From Agarophyton chilense (Eukaryota; Rhodophyta; Florideophyceae; Gracilariales; Gracilariaceae): a stretch of DNA of 64,000 nt. The translations under genes and the position numbers were made by a program. Below the pieces are notes generated by a model that was not told where the DNA came from, did no database searches, and saw only the letters and a program-made list of their open reading frames with translations. Below are positions 40,620 through 51,141 of the stretch, in pieces. How positions within the stretch are numbered: position 1 is the first letter of the stretch; the number at the start of each line of letters is the position of its first letter. Location: assembly GCA_030374765.1 (NCBI GenBank), contig JARGXX010000068.1, positions 1,240,001-1,304,000 on the forward strand. The letters run 5' to 3'.

Positions 40620-42528
40620 TCATTTCCTCTCAAACGTACACTCGTCTCCTTCTTCTTCGACCATACTTGAAGGAAACTCAAACGTCTGGGGCGACGTTGG
40701 CGTTTCTCGTTCTTGATCTGTTCCCGTAGTGATTGATACCAAAGATTCGCCTTCAACACTGTCGGCGAGCGACTGATCCTTATCATTCATTGCGGGGTTG
40801 ATATCAACAGGTAAAGCGGTTGCTGGAGTTGGGTTCTGTCCAGACTGTTCAGACTGGGCGGACGTTAATTCTGCGAACTCCTTGTTCTGTGGTTCGAAAT
40901 CTGCAATGTCTTCCTCGGAAGGAACGCGAACAAACTGCGACCCGCCTTCTTCATCACCTTTTTCCACTAAGTCATCTGTCATCTTCGCGTTGGGGATCAA
41001 CACGAAAACAAGCGGGAAAACGAGAAGCGGGAGCATCACATGAGCAATGACGATGGCCATCGGCAGATTTGTAAAATCGCACGGTGGAGTAGTTTTGATG
41101 TTGAGCCGATCAATAAGCGCAACTCCAAGCGTTCGCGATACATTACTTCCCAAGTTCTGGTACGAAGCAAGTAGAGCATAAACACTTGCCTCCATACCTT
41201 TGGGACAAACCTTTGAAGTAAGTACTACTGCAGGCATAAAATCAAGAGTGTAGGCCACTTGGAAAATGATAGCGTCGCCCAACAGAAAGGCCATTTTGTC
41301 TGGTACTCCGAAGGACAGATTGTATCTCTTGACAATCGCAATATCAAATGCTGAGGCAGCTAACTTGACAAGACATGTAGTCCAGAAGGCTGTGCGAAAA
41401 TATCCTCTGCTGAGGTACCGCTGAAACACGGCGACACCAACGGCCCCAGCTATGCTTCCCACTAACGAAGCGTACGTGACATAATATGTGAAGGAAAAGT
41501 GGGGTCCACCTGGCACACACTCCTCTGCTCCTGTGAACCAATAATCAAGCGCACCGGGCAACGAAACGTACAAAAGGCTGCTAAGAAACATGTACAGATT
41601 CGCTCGACCGAGCATGCGTGGTAACCACATCAAGCCAAGAACGCAAAGCAGGACTGAGGTTGTTGTGGATACAATAGATTGTACAAACCCGCTGCTGAGA
41701 AGAGCAGAAACGCCAACAGCTACTGCTCCGATCGTCATCGCGGCGGATAACTTGAATAAGTCAGGATGGTCGCGAATCTTGTCCATCCTCAAATGGCGCT
41801 GTTCCGGAGGTAGTCGCTCTTCTGGAAGCCACCCAGCCAGAGTAGGGAAAATAACTTGAGCGGCGAATGGTAGGCATATAAGCCAGATGTAACGCGGATT
41901 AAAATGGTCGGCCATAGGCCCCGCTATGAGTGACCCGAAGAAAGTACCCGCCATGTACAGTCCCCATACAAATGATACAAGGTCACTTCCACTTTCCGGC
42001 TTGGCGACCATCATCTCCGCATATTTGCCTTCGCATAACAAATCTACGGCTGCAAGCTGTAGATTTCCCAGCATAAGAAGGAAAGCAGCAATGGGTGCGA
42101 GAGCATGACTTAACTGCAGGCTGCCCAACACAGCAAACGCAATTGTGCCCGCAATGGAAACCAGTACAATATAGGACCGCTTATGGAAGCCCAAAAGGGG
42201 AACTGTATCAGACAAGAGTCCGATAGCGGCCTTAAGCGCCCAAGGGGTCTGCGCTACGGTGCCGTACGACTGGTACTTATCACCTGTGACTCCAAGCGAC
42301 TTGAAGAACGGTAGCTGGGTGTTGAGTGCAAGCTGACTGCATGGCAGGACTCAAAGAGTGACAGTTAGCGCACTCGTTTTGGAGACGTGTGAGAATAGAA
42401 AGATGGCGCATTGCTACTCACAATATAAAACCCTTCAAGCCAATGTACACGGATGTGAGCATCAAGGCAAAATGCCAGCCAAAGTTGTGGACGATGGAGT
42501 GGACAAATTGACGCGATGAGGTGATCAT
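40620..42528 (-). CDS. BT1/FBT-family membrane transporter, two exons
   Basis: Exons 42528-42422 and 42336-40620 give 607 residues. The intron (42421-42337, 85 bp) has GTGAGT, a GCGCTAACT branch region and GCAG. Splicing joins IGLKGFI to FQLALNTQLPFFKSLGV and restores the family motif QTPWALKAAIGLLSDTVPLL, which follows directly. BT1/FBT proteins are major-facilitator relatives that carry folates, biopterin or related compounds; about 12 spans are visible up to about residue 480. The C-terminal 120 residues are cytosolic, acidic and Ser/Thr/Gln-rich. Proteins of this family occur in plastid envelopes and other membranes, and the first exon does not look like a transit peptide. Divergent from SEC13. 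Confidence 0.85.
42337..42421 (-). other. Intron of the BT1-family gene (85 bp)
   Basis: Donor GTGAGT after ATT, CTAAC branch, acceptor GCAG. It restores the frame (107 + 1717 nt = 608 codons). Confidence 0.85.
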
Positions 42529-43118
42529 GATGGCGGGGTAAGAGAAACCGCAGGTTGTCGGGTGCGAACGGCGCGAGCTTTCAAAAACAAGATAAGCGAA
42601 GGGGAGTCGTGCGTGGCTTCATACCTCGCTGGCTCAAAGACGAGAGAAAAGGGTTCTCGGAAGACAACAAGCGACGACGAGGGAGGGGGTTGAAGGTGCC
42701 ACCGCGCGCATGGCAACGTTGCGCGTTGCTGATGGGCCAGACGAACCGAAACACACGACAGCCCTGTGTCAGTAGATAGCGCTGCCCTGCTGTGGCGTGC
42801 TCTCTCCAACTGTGCTCGTTTCACCAACACACCAGAAGACATGTGCCCCAACAGTGCCCTTCTCCCGCGGCCGCGGCACACAAAATAGAAAGCATTCCAT
42901 TCGGCAGAGAGCAATCATCTTTATGTCGCCAGACGATACCATGCAACTCTTTTAGTTACAGTGGACTCTGCACCTTCCCTACCCTTGGTACCCATCAGCG
43001 ACCCCGTTTTCATACCGTCGCCCTCCGTCCCCCTCCTCGTCAATTGCCAAAACCGAGTCCGCCACCCTGCGATCAGCTGTCCACCGCAAGTCTGCCCATT
43101 CTCCGCAGCTTTTCAGCT
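42529..43118. other. Divergent promoter region (BT1-family / SEC13)
   Basis: 590 bp, no gene. A pyrimidine-rich stretch precedes the SEC13 ATG. Confidence 0.5.
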
Positions 43119-44262
43119 ATGGCTATGCCTCCCCCCGTCATGCCGCAGCCGTCAATGCCGATGGCTGCCCCCCCGCCAGTGACTGCCGTTGCGCCGCCCG
43201 TCACCCAGCAAACGGTGAGTTGATTGACTTTCGTCTCATGTCCTTCTTTCTCCCTGCTCCGCTACTAACGCCTCCATGCAGACACCACCAAAATCCGTCG
43301 TCGAAACCTCTCACTCAGATATGATCCACGATGCGCAGCTTGATTTCTATGGCCGTCGATTAGCAACCTGCTCATCGGACCGAACCATTAAGATTTTTCA
43401 GGTTCAAAGAAATGGATCTCACCGTCACGAGGCTACGTTGGAAGGTCATGATGGCCCAGTATGGCAGGTGGCGTGGGCGCACCCCACTCGTCACGGAAGA
43501 CCTTTGCTAGCCTCGGCCTCGCACGACGGTCGCGTTATCGTCTGGATAGAGGACTCCCCTAGTATGTGGCGACAGTACTACGAATACTCCTGGCATGCGT
43601 CCTCCGTCAACTCCGTTGCATTTGCCCCTTGCGAGTACGGTCTCATCTTTGCCTGCGCAAGCTCCGATGGTTTTGTATCTATATGCACGCGACTGCAGGA
43701 TGGAACATGGGACGAACGCCGTGTAAGTGAATCGCTTGGCGGCCATGCGCATACTCACCCTCTCGGTGCCAATTCTGTGTCTTGGGCGCCCGCTGTCGCC
43801 CCGGGTGGTCTTTGGATGCCGGAACGTGCTGAGCCGCCACCCATGCGAATAGCCACTGGCGGCTGTGACCAAATGGTCAAGATCTGGAAGTTTGATAATG
43901 ACACTAACAATTGGGTTTTGGACGGCAAGCCTCTCAAAGCGCACCGCGAAATGGTCCGATGTGTAGCTTGGGCGCCAAACGTTGGGCTGCCCAGATCCGT
44001 GATTTCCAGTGCTGGGCAGGATAAAAAGGTGATTTTGTGGAGCCAGGAGGTGGAGGGAAATGGAATGTCGGAGTGGGTTTCTACGGAGCTGGATCCGTTT
44101 CCAGGACCTGTATGGTCCGTAAGCTGGAGCCCTACCGGAAGCGTGCTTGGTGTTGCGTGCGGTGATGATCAAATCACCCTTTGGAAGGAAGAAATGGATG
44201 GTACATGGAAGAAAGTAACCAACGTTTCCTCTAAAGGTACATCTCTACCGGACAGCTCATAG
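43119..44262 (+). CDS. SEC13: SEC13, COPII coat and nuclear pore WD40 protein, two exons
   Basis: Exons 43119-43214 and 43282-44262, 358 residues. The 67-bp intron has GTGAGT, a perfect CTACTAAC branch point and GCAG. Exon 1 encodes a Met/Pro/Ala/Val leader not found in most Sec13 proteins. From HSDMIHDAQLDFYGRRLATC onward it is a six-bladed WD40 propeller: SSDRTIKIFQV, GHDGPVWQVAWAHP, ASASHDGRVIVW, WHASSVNSVAFAPCEYG, GGCDQMVKIWKF, SAGQDKKVILW and WSVSWSPTGSVLGVACGDD. Sec13 forms the outer COPII cage with Sec31 on ER exit sites and is also in the nuclear pore Y-complex and SEA/GATOR2 complex. Length and motifs fit a functional gene. Confidence 0.93.
43215..43281 (+). other. Intron of SEC13 (67 bp)
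   Basis: Donor GTGAGT, branch CTACTAAC ending 12 bases before the acceptor, acceptor TGCAG, phase 0. Confidence 0.9.
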
Positions 44263-44403
44263 ATATCTGTATCAAATGCCATTACAAACCATCCTTGTTT
44301 TGTTTCCTGTGGTTCTGAAGCACTATTGTGCCAACTCTCATTGCGCCGATCTCATGAAGAGACATCTGCTCACAGTCTCACAATTTTGGATGAAAGTGGA
44401 TTA

Positions 44404-44757
44404 CGGTTATCGTGCTGCTTCAAATTCCTGAGAGTGATGTGAAGTTGACGGTGAATTTAAAAATATTAACGTACAGATGACAGCCAACGCTCCAAGCTGG
44501 AAACGGTCAAGTGCTCCTTCCCCTCTTTGCATGGGTTCTCTGATCGTCGGGAAATGGGAAGCATTTTCGGTATTCTGCCACAGCAGGCGTAGGAAACCGA
44601 GCATGCGATGTTGAAAACTTGCAATGCAGCAGCGATGCGAATACGGATATGAGGGGTCTGGAGAGCCGCAACAACCACATCTGGCATACATCTCTCGTCA
44701 AGTTGCTCAGTAAATGGCACAATTGTGAACCTCACGCTTGTACAGAAAGTTCAGGTC
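44404..44757 (-). pseudogene. Possible 3' exons of a helical-repeat gene
   Basis: A minus-strand frame downstream of an acceptor-like TTTCTGTACAAG (about 44736) reads VRFTIVPFTEQLDERCMPDV, VVAALQTPHIRIRIAAALQV, HLTVSSLERWL. A donor-like GTACGT (about 44472) and acceptor CTCAG would link it to a last EFEAAR and a stop. The text resembles a HEAT/PUL-type helical repeat. Upstream exons are not visible: a Tc1/mariner relic begins at 44899. It could be a broken gene or a chance frame. Confidence 0.25.
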
Positions 44758-44898
44758 AAAGAAGACTTGTCGCCTACACTTCATCGCGAAGGATGAGGGG
44801 TCCGTAAAAGGTGGCGCGGACAAAATTTGGACGGCAAAGACAATACTTGGACAGCTGAGATATTTTACAAACACCCCCTTTTTGACACAAAGATCATA

Positions 44899-45986
44899 CA
44901 GTGCGCGAAATCCAATTAAAGCCACCCCCCTTTTTGTTGATGCACTCTATTTCTTTCATGTTCCTCTCAACCTTCTCCCTAGTAACGCTTAAAAAGAACA
45001 AATGAAACACTTCAGACGCCATTAATAAAACTTTTCTACTTATCTACACTGTCAATAACACTATGTACAAAAAACACCCCCAAAACTACAAGAAACGTTA
45101 TAAAGGCTCTAACAACAACAAAATGAGTTTGACGTCTAAAAGATCTCTTCTTCGCTCGGCATCAAACTCATCTAGCTCCGCGAGATAACTCCGTAAAGAT
45201 CTTTCTTTCTCGGTTTTTGTCAGGCGCATAGAACAAGTGTTACATAATGATCCAAATTAAATCTATAAAAAGATGAAAAAAGTATCAATGATGACAAAAA
45301 TACATAAAAAGAAAAGATTTATTTGGGCTCGAGAGAAAATGACTTGTTTTATGACGAAATGAAAGAAACACATTTTTTTCGATGAGAATGAATTTAACCT
45401 AGATGGGTCAGATGAATTTTCTAATTATTGGCATGATAAAAGAAGGAAAGAGATTAATTTTTCTAAGCGACAAAATGGAGGGGATTATGTTATGCTTTGG
45501 GGTGCTTGTTCCTACTATAGTTTAAGTAATCTGGTTATTTGCGTCAGAAAGATGGATTCTATGAAGTAATGCAAGGTATTGCAGAAAAAATTGCTTCCAT
45601 TTGCGGCCAAAACAATCGGAGAAAGTTTTAGTTTTCAGCAGGACGAGGCTTCTATACACCGTTCAGTGTATACTACAAAGTGGTTGGCTGATCATAATGT
45701 TAATTTTTTACAGTGGCCAGCCAAGTCACCTGACTTGAACATTATGGAAAACATTTGGGGTTTTTTAGCACGCCGCATTAACGCCAATCAGCACCAATTC
45801 CAAGTTGTTGGAACGCTTTTAGAATGTGTGACTGAATGTTGGAATAGTTTGAGCGAAGAGTTTATAAATCACTTTACAGCTCTATAAGGTAGCGCTGTAT
45901 TCAAGTGGTAGAGAAAAAGGGTGAAATGACTAAGTATTGAATGAAATAAATGTGTTTCTTTGTTTTGGCCTTTTTTTAGATTTCGC
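44899..45986 (+). mobile_element. Tc1/mariner DNA transposon relic
   Basis: The ends look like terminal inverted repeats after a TA dinucleotide: TACAGTGCGCGAAATCCAAT at the left (44897 on), and the complement of the right end reads TAGCGAAATCTAAAAAAAGG (from 45988). About 1.09 kb, slightly short for the family. It contains a broken transposase on the plus strand. Exact ends are approximate. Confidence 0.65.
45120..45887 (+). pseudogene. Tc1-like DDE transposase, broken
   Basis: Readable blocks: FDENEFNLDGSDEFSNYWHD (first catalytic Asp region), SKRQNGGDYVMLWGACSYYS, SFSFQQDEASIHRSVYTTKW (second Asp; the usual QQDNAxxH has E for N) and AKSPDLNIMENIWGFLARRI (third acidic residue). Stops and frameshifts occur between the N-terminal part and about 45570. 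From about 45579 to 45887 it is open to the natural end. It is not functional. Confidence 0.8.
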
Positions 45987-47388
45987 TATCTTGTTCATGA
46001 TTTTGTGAAGTTCAGGAAACTATAGGTTAGGTCTGGTTCTGCCAATCTCTGAAACAAGTTATTCAATGGTTTTCTAAGTACTTTCTACGGCAAAACTCTC
46101 AGTTGCCGACTGTGGATGGCAGTAAGGAGGAATAGGGTGGTGGCTTTATCCAGATTTCGCGCACTGTAACAGTCTATGGCCAAGCCAGATTTTCAGGGCA
46201 AAATTATGATAAATTAGCTCGACAATCCACTGTACACGTCAACACATATCCGTTTCCAAGCACACCTTCAGGAGCGATCGGTGCCTTTCACGCGCATTGA
46301 CATCCCGGTCTCCGCCCTCCACGGGTAGGAACATCCACAGAAACCGTTCCATGGTCGCGGAAGAAGATGATCCAATCTTCTATGACAACATAAAAAGCTC
46401 AACAACAAGGATAGAGTCCATGGAACAGCGCCAACATCTCCGCTCCATTGGTTTCCAGGCAAAATGGCTCAAATACCGCAATATCACCGTTATTGATGGC
46501 AACCTACTGCTCCGCTATAGTAGAGCACAACCACCGGACGGCCTCCCAAATCCGTTCTCTGCAAACCAAACAAGAGCATATCTTTCTGCCCGTCCTGCAC
46601 GCCATAATACAAAGCTGCACTCGCACTCAATATCTATCAAAAGCGCCCAATTAAGGTGCACAAAACCATGTTTCGAATCCAAAAGAGGAACTACAAAATT
46701 CTAAACTCTATTTGAGCCGTACAGAAGGAATTTCTTTGTATCGTTTTCTATGAGAAATCCCCATACAGCGATTCGTTTCTATAATGAAAATCCACCAACA
46801 CTCTCGCGACCGTTCCGTCCCAAGAGTTCGGCCACTTCATCACTACTTTATCACGAAAGCTGAAGGTTAGTCGTATGTTTGTGGCATTTACGTGTCCTAG
46901 TCACTGGGATCAAAAGGCTTGTAACTCTCACGCCGATAATTTTCTCCACTGTCGCGATAGTGCCCTCTAATCCGAGGAAGAGTGCCGCATATGCATCCCT
47001 GATGGCAGAGCTCGCTCTTTCCGTCCTCTGCAAATCTTACTGTACCAAAGAAGATTAGAATATGTAGAGCTCCAAGATTCATTTTCTGTTTATGCTCAGG
47101 CAAGAAGTCTATCGAGCTAATTCGACATTCCTTTGTCTGCTCTTTGCATCTTTTTGATCTTTACAGGGGATGCAGAGGCAACATCAGACGCTATGTTCCC
47201 GAAGAAACGTTAGGTATGGCCTCCTTACGGTGTCATCATATGCGTGAAACGGTGTGTAGAGCAATCCCAGATATGAAAAAATCTCTCGGGTGTTCGATTT
47301 CCGCTCTAGTGAATATGAATAACTCAGCGAACGAGCCCTCGTGCCACCGATTCGTGGGTGTAAGACCACAGTGGTTCAGGCAATATCT
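45987..47388. other. No recognisable gene
   Basis: 1.4 kb. A 135-codon plus-strand frame at 46297-46704 is Ser/Arg-rich and lacks an identifiable domain. Confidence 0.4.
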
Positions 47389-47790
47389 AAGGAGGTGATT
47401 TACCCAAGAAAAGGGGAAGAATCAAAAAGGAATCCAAGGAAAACGATATTACGCGGACAACGGCAAAGTGCAGGGCGAAAATGTAGGGCGAAATAGGACG
47501 CACGACCAAGCAAACAGACCTATGAAAGGGGTACCCATACTGGATAAGAGATGTAAAGACGGGTAAAAACAACCCTGTACAGGGGCGGTGTACTGACCTA
47601 AACACAGGAAAACCAACAAAAGAAAGAAACACACCAATGACAATTGGGCTTCCCGAGGGGATAGATTAGCGAAACCGGTCGCCGTTCCTCCCGTTAAGAG
47701 ATGTAGACTCGCGTATGCGACATAATCTAGAGCCAAGCATTCGGTTACCATTTACTTGGTGGTAGCGAAGGCGGTGAAGCCACAACTTAA
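47389..47790 (+). other. Second, diverged copy of the stem-loop block
   Basis: The core 47689-47743 aligns without gaps over about 49 bases to 11547-11595. TCGC-GTAT-GCGA (47709-47720) replaces CCGC-GCAG-GCGG, and AGAGCCAAG occurs exactly 20 bases after the stem start in both. Further hairpins include CCCTGTACAGGG near 47571. About 32 of 49 core bases match by eye. Confidence 0.45.
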
Positions 47791-48153
47791 GTCTATTCTA
47801 GACAGTGAACTACACGTATAGACTATTGTAGTGCAAACCAGCGCTGGTCCATACACGTATCATGCGTGTAACCCCAGCCTTGGACGTGCATGCGTCCACT
47901 ACGGTTCTACTGTAGAGACTTAAATATCATACCTTCTAAGGTGTCTAAAATACTAAAAACTAATATTACTCATAAAATCATCACCGCGGTCCCCGATATA
48001 TCGGACGCCATATGAATGGTGCCCCGACCCGTTCCACGCGCGCGCGTTGCTCTACACAGTGTTCTGAATCCGAAAGAAAATATGCAGCTCAAAAGATGTA
48101 GGCGTCAGCTCTGCGGTGTTCTGTAGTTATTTCTATGCTAACGACGAATTTTT
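47791..48153. other. Spacer, nothing identified
   Basis: It contains a palindromic CCGATATATCGG near 47994. No gene. Confidence 0.4.
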
Positions 48154-48819
48154 GTGCAATGCCTCACAAGAGAAACCAAAACTGAAGAAGAGCGTAATCG
48201 AAAACTTGATGCCTGTCTTGGGTCTTCACAGGAGGTTTATGAAGACAGGTTACGAGCTAGAGAAAGGGTGTTTCTTTATTACAATCAGAACAGGGCCATC
48301 CTCCAAGCAGGAGGGTCTAAATTAGACCAGCGACTAGTTCCACAACTGCATAGAAGCTTAGGGCCCTTTGCAGGAGACCTTTTGGCAATGGATGCCCAAC
48401 GTTTTCGATCATTTCCACGGCAGTGTGGGCGCGCCTATAAAGACATGTGTCAAGAGATTATGTCCATTTCCACGATGCTTTGGTCTCGATTCGCGGCGAT
48501 GATATGGCGACGGGATCGTCGGAGTAGAATTGCAAGATTTGCGGTTCCAGGATCTCACGACGAAATCGTGTGGCCGCTCACCAACGTCTGTGTGCCTTAT
48601 TTGACTCTTTGCGGTCGCGAGAGCGCATTTTTGCAATGTGCGTGTATAGTTGCATCGAACGTGCCGTCCGTATTCGATATCTTGAAGCACCTGGGCCACT
48701 GTCTTTTTTGCTTGGAATTGGTTCGTTCATCGGGGGCTCCGTTCACTTTCTCGAGGTATGGAATCGATTGGGATTTGCTACGTCTTACAAGACTGTTGAC
48801 CGCCGGAGGAGCCGTCTAG
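48154..48819 (+). pseudogene. Zinc-finger ORF, 5' part, split by the 9.6-kb gypsy element
   Basis: The 5' portion is Glu/Arg-rich (EEERNRKLDACLGSSQEVYE, RARERVFLYYNQNRA). After a frame change and a TAG at 48525-48527 it continues as CKICGSRISRRNR..AHQRLC (48531-48593), a C2HC finger. It then reads LFDSLRSRERIFAMCVYSCI and LEVWNRLGFATSYKTVDRRR up to the LTR at 48820. The end resembles nucleic-acid-binding transposon ORFs, but I cannot name a family. Reading continues in frame at 58424 once the retroelement and one target copy are left out. Confidence 0.5.
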
Positions 48820-49453
48820 TGTCGTACAATCACCTCTGGGGTATGCTACTGTCTTTTCTCGGGAGAGTAGTGACGCTCAACCGTAGGGAGCGTGTTGATG
48901 CTCAACCTTAGAAGGTAGACGTAGTAAACCTAGATGGTAACAGGGCACTGTGAAAAACCGCAGGGGCAAACGGTGGGGCAACTAGCCTATACCGTGTAGG
49001 TGAACGATGGTAGGCGTCGACGCGCGGGAAAGCCTGTGTGGTAGTTGAGAAACATTGAACCAAAAGTTATTTTCGGGACCCAAGTGGTGCCTGTCTCTAT
49101 CAGATTAGGATGGGGGAGGCGCAGTTCCCTGTATTCAGTGGACTGCACTCTCCAGATCAACCGGGAGGTGCCAGCAAGGCACGGTCTCTGACCTAGTGTC
49201 AGAGACCTGGTCAACACTGGCTACAGTGTCAGGTGGCCACTCAACTACTGTACTAAAATAGATATAATTACAATTACAAGTATTAACAATTACTCAACTA
49301 GAAGGTACATTTCAACACTACATGTGGCTGACAACACCTAGATGGTAGCTCGCCCGGAGCTGCATGGCCGATGATCCCTCGCATCCATCACCTACAAGGT
49401 CAGTGTAGGATATTGACAACCTCAATGGTCAGCCCTTCTGCCACTAAACGACA
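48820..49453 (-). repeat. 3' LTR of element 2
   Basis: 634 bp, paired with 57786-58419. On the plus strand it contains ATG 49364 followed by ACAAG|GTCAGT, a possible splice donor. Confidence 0.95.
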
Positions 49454-49465
49454 GACCCCCTTCCT
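49454..49465 (-). other. Polypurine tract, element 2
   Basis: AGGAAGGGGGTC on the minus strand immediately before the 3' LTR, as needed for plus-strand priming. Confidence 0.75.
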
Positions 49466-49982
49466 ACCCGTGAGGCACGCTTCGTGTCTCCTTCCATCAA
49501 ACCATAGAGTTGTAGCGAGCGGCAGCGGCGCGGGCATCGGAGTGGTGTCTGTGCGCGACGCGCGATCCCTTGAGGTTCAGAACTCGGCGCCAGTATCGGT
49601 TGGGGAGGGCGCGTGACGACGTCGGCGCACGAAGTGAGCGACAACCATTCAGGTAGGGACTGTCATGAGGGCGATGCAGTGTAACCAGCGCGCTCGCAGA
49701 CACCTTTTCGGTAGTGGCCCTGCTTGCTTGCGATTCTGCTTCCGCCTAGCCTCCTGTCTAACCAAGTTAGTATCTCACCTTTTCCGGTTACTCAAACTTC
49801 AGTTCCCTCCTAGGTCCCTGCGCGCGCTGTCTTGCCTGGTCGTTTCCACGGCTCGACAACTCTTCAGGTATTGCTCCCCTTAATTGGCGGCGTCGCGCCC
49901 GTAACCGTGCTTTCCGGCTTTCCCTGAAGGTTTCCTGGCTTTTCGACCTTTCAGGTTTCGTCTAAATTGTAAGGATTGTCTG

Positions 49983-50981
49983 GTGGCGCCGGTGGGGCCT
50001 GAGCCTGCGTCGATACAACCATTGAGGTGTTGGACTGGGTTCGTGGTGAAATGTTCCGGTTGTGAGACCTTATCGGTTGCCCAGGATATTTCCCGATTTG
50101 GTTACGAGAACATCTTGGAGGGGACCGATTATACCGTGAAAGATTTGGACTCGTATCCCGAGCAGAGCAAGAATTGCCATTGGGATTCCCATCAAGGTTG
50201 GGAGCCTTTCGATTCGGCAACTTTGGAGATTGTGCCTCGCCACGCCCAATATTATCCTGGGGTGCCTCCTGTTTATGAAGCTCCCGCGAGCCCCGAACCT
50301 TATCACAGTACTGTGGAGACACCAGTTGGTCGTTATGCTGGTCCCTTCCCGTCCGAGCCATTACCTCAAGGTCGTAAGTCGCCTATCCCTAAGGGTGTGA
50401 CTCCTACTCAACCGACCTCCTCGCGGGTTGCTGGTCCGATTCGACCTCTGTTGGCGCGTATTGCTCGTCCTCCGCCTCAACCTATGATGGGTTTTCCGGC
50501 CGTGGTCGGTTTGCTGGCTCTAATTCGCCAGTCTTGTGTCACCATCTTTCAGAGAGCTGGGCCTACCTCAGTGGTTGCTGCATTAACGCTTCTTGAAGGT
50601 TTGCTGCCGCGCCATGCGCAATACATGAAGGCGCTGAACCAACTCTGTGAGTTCCGGATTCAGTTCCAGTTGGACATGTACCAACTGGCCACCCGTCAGG
50701 TTGGCAATCTGGCAAGCGCCTCTGCTGCTGCGCCATCTGATCCTCTGAAAGATCCCCTTCTAGGTGCAAACTTGAACCCTGCGGTTTTGCAACCTGCTCC
50801 GGCGGCTTCTTTCGTTCATCCTCTTTTGGTTTCGACTCCTCTCCTCAGTGTCGGGGCCTTCGCTCCTTCGCTACATCTTAGGTCGATGCTTCATAGCATT
50901 TCCGCAGGTTTTCCTACGTTGGTAGTCAATGACACGGGTCCTTTTGATTCCATTGCTCCTAAACCGACAGGTCCTTCTTAA
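49983..50981 (+). CDS. Antisense ORF of element 2 (about 332 codons)
   Basis: An open frame on the strand opposite to gag-pol, between integrase and the 3' LTR. It has no stop over 332 codons, although sense pol carries several. It reads CKDCLVAPVGPEPASIQPLR across its start, WEPFDSATLEIVPRHAQYYP, then a Pro/Ser-rich middle and a helical segment (FQRAGPTSVVAALTLLEGLL, MKALNQLCEFRIQFQLDMYQ). The frame stays open upstream of 49983 but has no ATG before 50484, so it may be spliced from an ATG in the LTR or be translated from an internal ATG. The YYPGVPPVYEAP segment resembles VPEYYPKGFGVDP in the antisense ORF of element 3. Function unknown. Confidence 0.5.
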   Translation: MAPVGPEPASIQPLRCWTGFVVKCSGCETLSVAQDISRFGYENILEGTDYTVKDLDSYPEQSKNCHWDSHQGWEPFDSATLEIVPRHAQYYPGVPPVYEAPASPEPYHSTVETPVGRYAGPFPSEPLPQGRKSPIPKGVTPTQPTSSRVAGPIRPLLARIARPPPQPMMGFPAVVGLLALIRQSCVTIFQRAGPTSVVAALTLLEGLLPRHAQYMKALNQLCEFRIQFQLDMYQLATRQVGNLASASAAAPSDPLKDPLLGANLNPAVLQPAPAASFVHPLLVSTPLLSVGAFAPSLHLRSMLHSISAGFPTLVVNDTGPFDSIAPKPTGPS

Positions 50982-51141
50982 CGTAAATTGTTGACTCTTC
51001 TTGTCTCCCTTACTGTTAGATTTGGTTGTTCTTTCGTGTCCTCCCTTTTAGGTAAACTGACACACATATGCGTCCACCTTCTGCGGAAAACGACGTCCTT
51101 TCTCCCACTTCCTAAGGGCTGAGTACTACGAAGTTCTAAGG

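Noticed and set aside
50070-50361. Minus-strand open frames opposite the antisense ORF of element 2 as an extra pol domain
   Set aside because: They are short, have no domain, and lie beyond the chromodomain and its stop codon.
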